Of a stretch of DNA of 64,000 nt, positions 63,345 through 64,000 are shown piece after piece (position 1 is the stretch's first letter; each line of letters opens with the position of its first letter). Both the position numbers and the translations under genes were made by a program. A model generated the notes under the pieces. It was given only the letters and a program-made list of their open reading frames with translations. It did not search any database and was not told the DNA's origin. Origin of the DNA: Rhizobiales bacterium 62-17 (lineage in GTDB: Bacteria; Pseudomonadota; Alphaproteobacteria; Rhizobiales; Beijerinckiaceae); contig MKVW01000001.1 in NCBI GenBank assembly GCA_001898965.1, forward strand, positions 616,308-680,307, in the 5' to 3' direction.

Positions 63345-64000
63345 GCAACGGTTTTTCTTTCGTCATCGCCAAGACGCAAGGCGCGGCCCGCACCGGTCGC
63401 ATCGTCATGCCGCGCGGCGAGATCCGCACGCCTGCCTTCATGCCGGTCGGCACAGCCGCCACCGTCAAGGCAATGTATCCGCAGCAGGTACGCGAGTTGG
63501 GTGCCGATATCGTTCTCGGCAATGTCTATCACCTGATGTTGCGGCCGGGCGCCGAGCGCGTCGCCGAATTCGGTGGCCTGCATCGCTTCATGAACTGGCC
63601 CTATCCGATCCTCACCGATTCCGGCGGCTTCCAGGTGATGTCGCTCGCCAAGCTGCGCAAGCTCGATGAGAACGGCGTCACCTTCCAATCCCATATCGAC
63701 GGCTCGCGGCATCTGCTGACGCCGGAGCGGTCGATGGAAATCCAGCACCTGCTGGGCTCCAACATCCAGATGCAATTCGACGAATGCGTGAAGCTGCCGG
63801 CCTCTGACGAGGAGACGGAGCGCGCCATGCGCCTGTCGCTGCGCTGGGCCGAACGCTCGCGGAAAGCCTTTCGCGGCGGCGTCGGCCATGCCGCCTTCGG
63901 CATCGTGCAGGGCGGCGCCAACAAAGCGCTGCGCATTGAGAGCGCGCGGGCGCTGGCGGACATGGATTTCCATGGCCTGGCCATCGGCGGTCTGGCGGTC
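63341..64000 (+). CDS. tgt: tRNA-guanine transglycosylase, N-terminal 220 residues (cut by window edge)
   Basis: The ATG at 63341 overlaps the queA stop. The enzyme swaps guanine-34 of certain tRNAs for preQ1. Visible marks: [36 protein letters not shown], the catalytic Asp in [18 protein letters not shown], and [16 protein letters not shown]. The reading frame is open to the last base, with IQGG-type [12 protein letters not shown] and GLAIGGLAV near the end. About 150 residues, including the zinc site, should lie beyond the window. Confidence 0.96.
   Translation, partial: MSNGFSFVIAKTQGAARTGRIVMPRGEIRTPAFMPVGTAATVKAMYPQQVRELGADIVLGNVYHLMLRPGAERVAEFGGLHRFMNWPYPILTDSGGFQVMSLAKLRKLDENGVTFQSHIDGSRHLLTPERSMEIQHLLGSNIQMQFDECVKLPASDEETERAMRLSLRWAERSRKAFRGGVGHAAFGIVQGGANKALRIESARALADMDFHGLAIGGLAV

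Overview
The window comes from a GC-rich chromosome of an alphaproteobacterium, most likely in the Hyphomicrobiales (Rhizobiales). Four things point there: a GAAC-N7-GAAC LexA box between divergent uvrA and ssb; a gyrA / coaD / cyclophilin / queA / tgt block in the order I associate with Rhizobiales; dispersed palindromic intergenic elements of a type seen in that order; and dense ABC-transporter-linked catabolic clusters. Genus cannot be fixed from the sequence alone. I see no tRNA, rRNA, CRISPR array, insertion sequence or prophage.

Layout. 1-4 kb: the N-terminus of a type I secretion ABC exporter, an acidic low-complexity protein that may be its cargo, a group III truncated haemoglobin, a small secreted protein and an orphan peptide-type binding protein. 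4.4-9.6 kb: indolepyruvate ferredoxin oxidoreductase (iorAB) and a membrane-anchored TAXI-type binding protein. 9.9-21.8 kb: two convergent operons. The forward one carries a DapA-family lyase, 3-hydroxyanthranilate 3,4-dioxygenase, a complete branched-chain-type ABC importer and an apparent RidA-arylformamidase fusion. The reverse one carries a complete NitT/TauT-type importer and two tandem cysteine hydrolases. Together they look like uptake and breakdown of tryptophan/kynurenine-like or amide/ureido compounds.

22.3-30.8 kb: an acyl carrier protein, a ketosynthase, a short-chain reductase and a GNAT-like protein (ceramide-synthase candidate), then a LysR / 6-hydroxynicotinate-monooxygenase-like / MFS block, then an alpha-oxoamine synthase (serine-palmitoyltransferase-like). 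I read this as a ceramide-like lipid pathway split by a catabolic insertion. 31.3-43.6 kb: mixed-strand accessory catabolism with a second FAD monooxygenase, a maleate-isomerase-like protein, an orphan leuCD pair, a Cys-less isochorismatase-fold protein, a LigB-type extradiol dioxygenase, an alpha/beta hydrolase, TetR and MarR regulators, a VOC protein, a CysQ-like phosphatase and orphan binding proteins.

44.0-48.7 kb: a three-gene 2-oxoacid oxidoreductase with its own FAD/Fe-S NAD(P)-linking subunit. 48.8-50.4 kb: a small secreted protein and an exported paralogue of the 38-kb hydrolase. 50.5-64 kb: core genome with uvrA, ssb, a metX-like gene, gyrA, a HAD phosphatase, an ankyrin protein, coaD, two cyclophilins flanking a TonB-C-like protein, queA and the start of tgt. 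GyrA has Leu where E. coli has Ser83.
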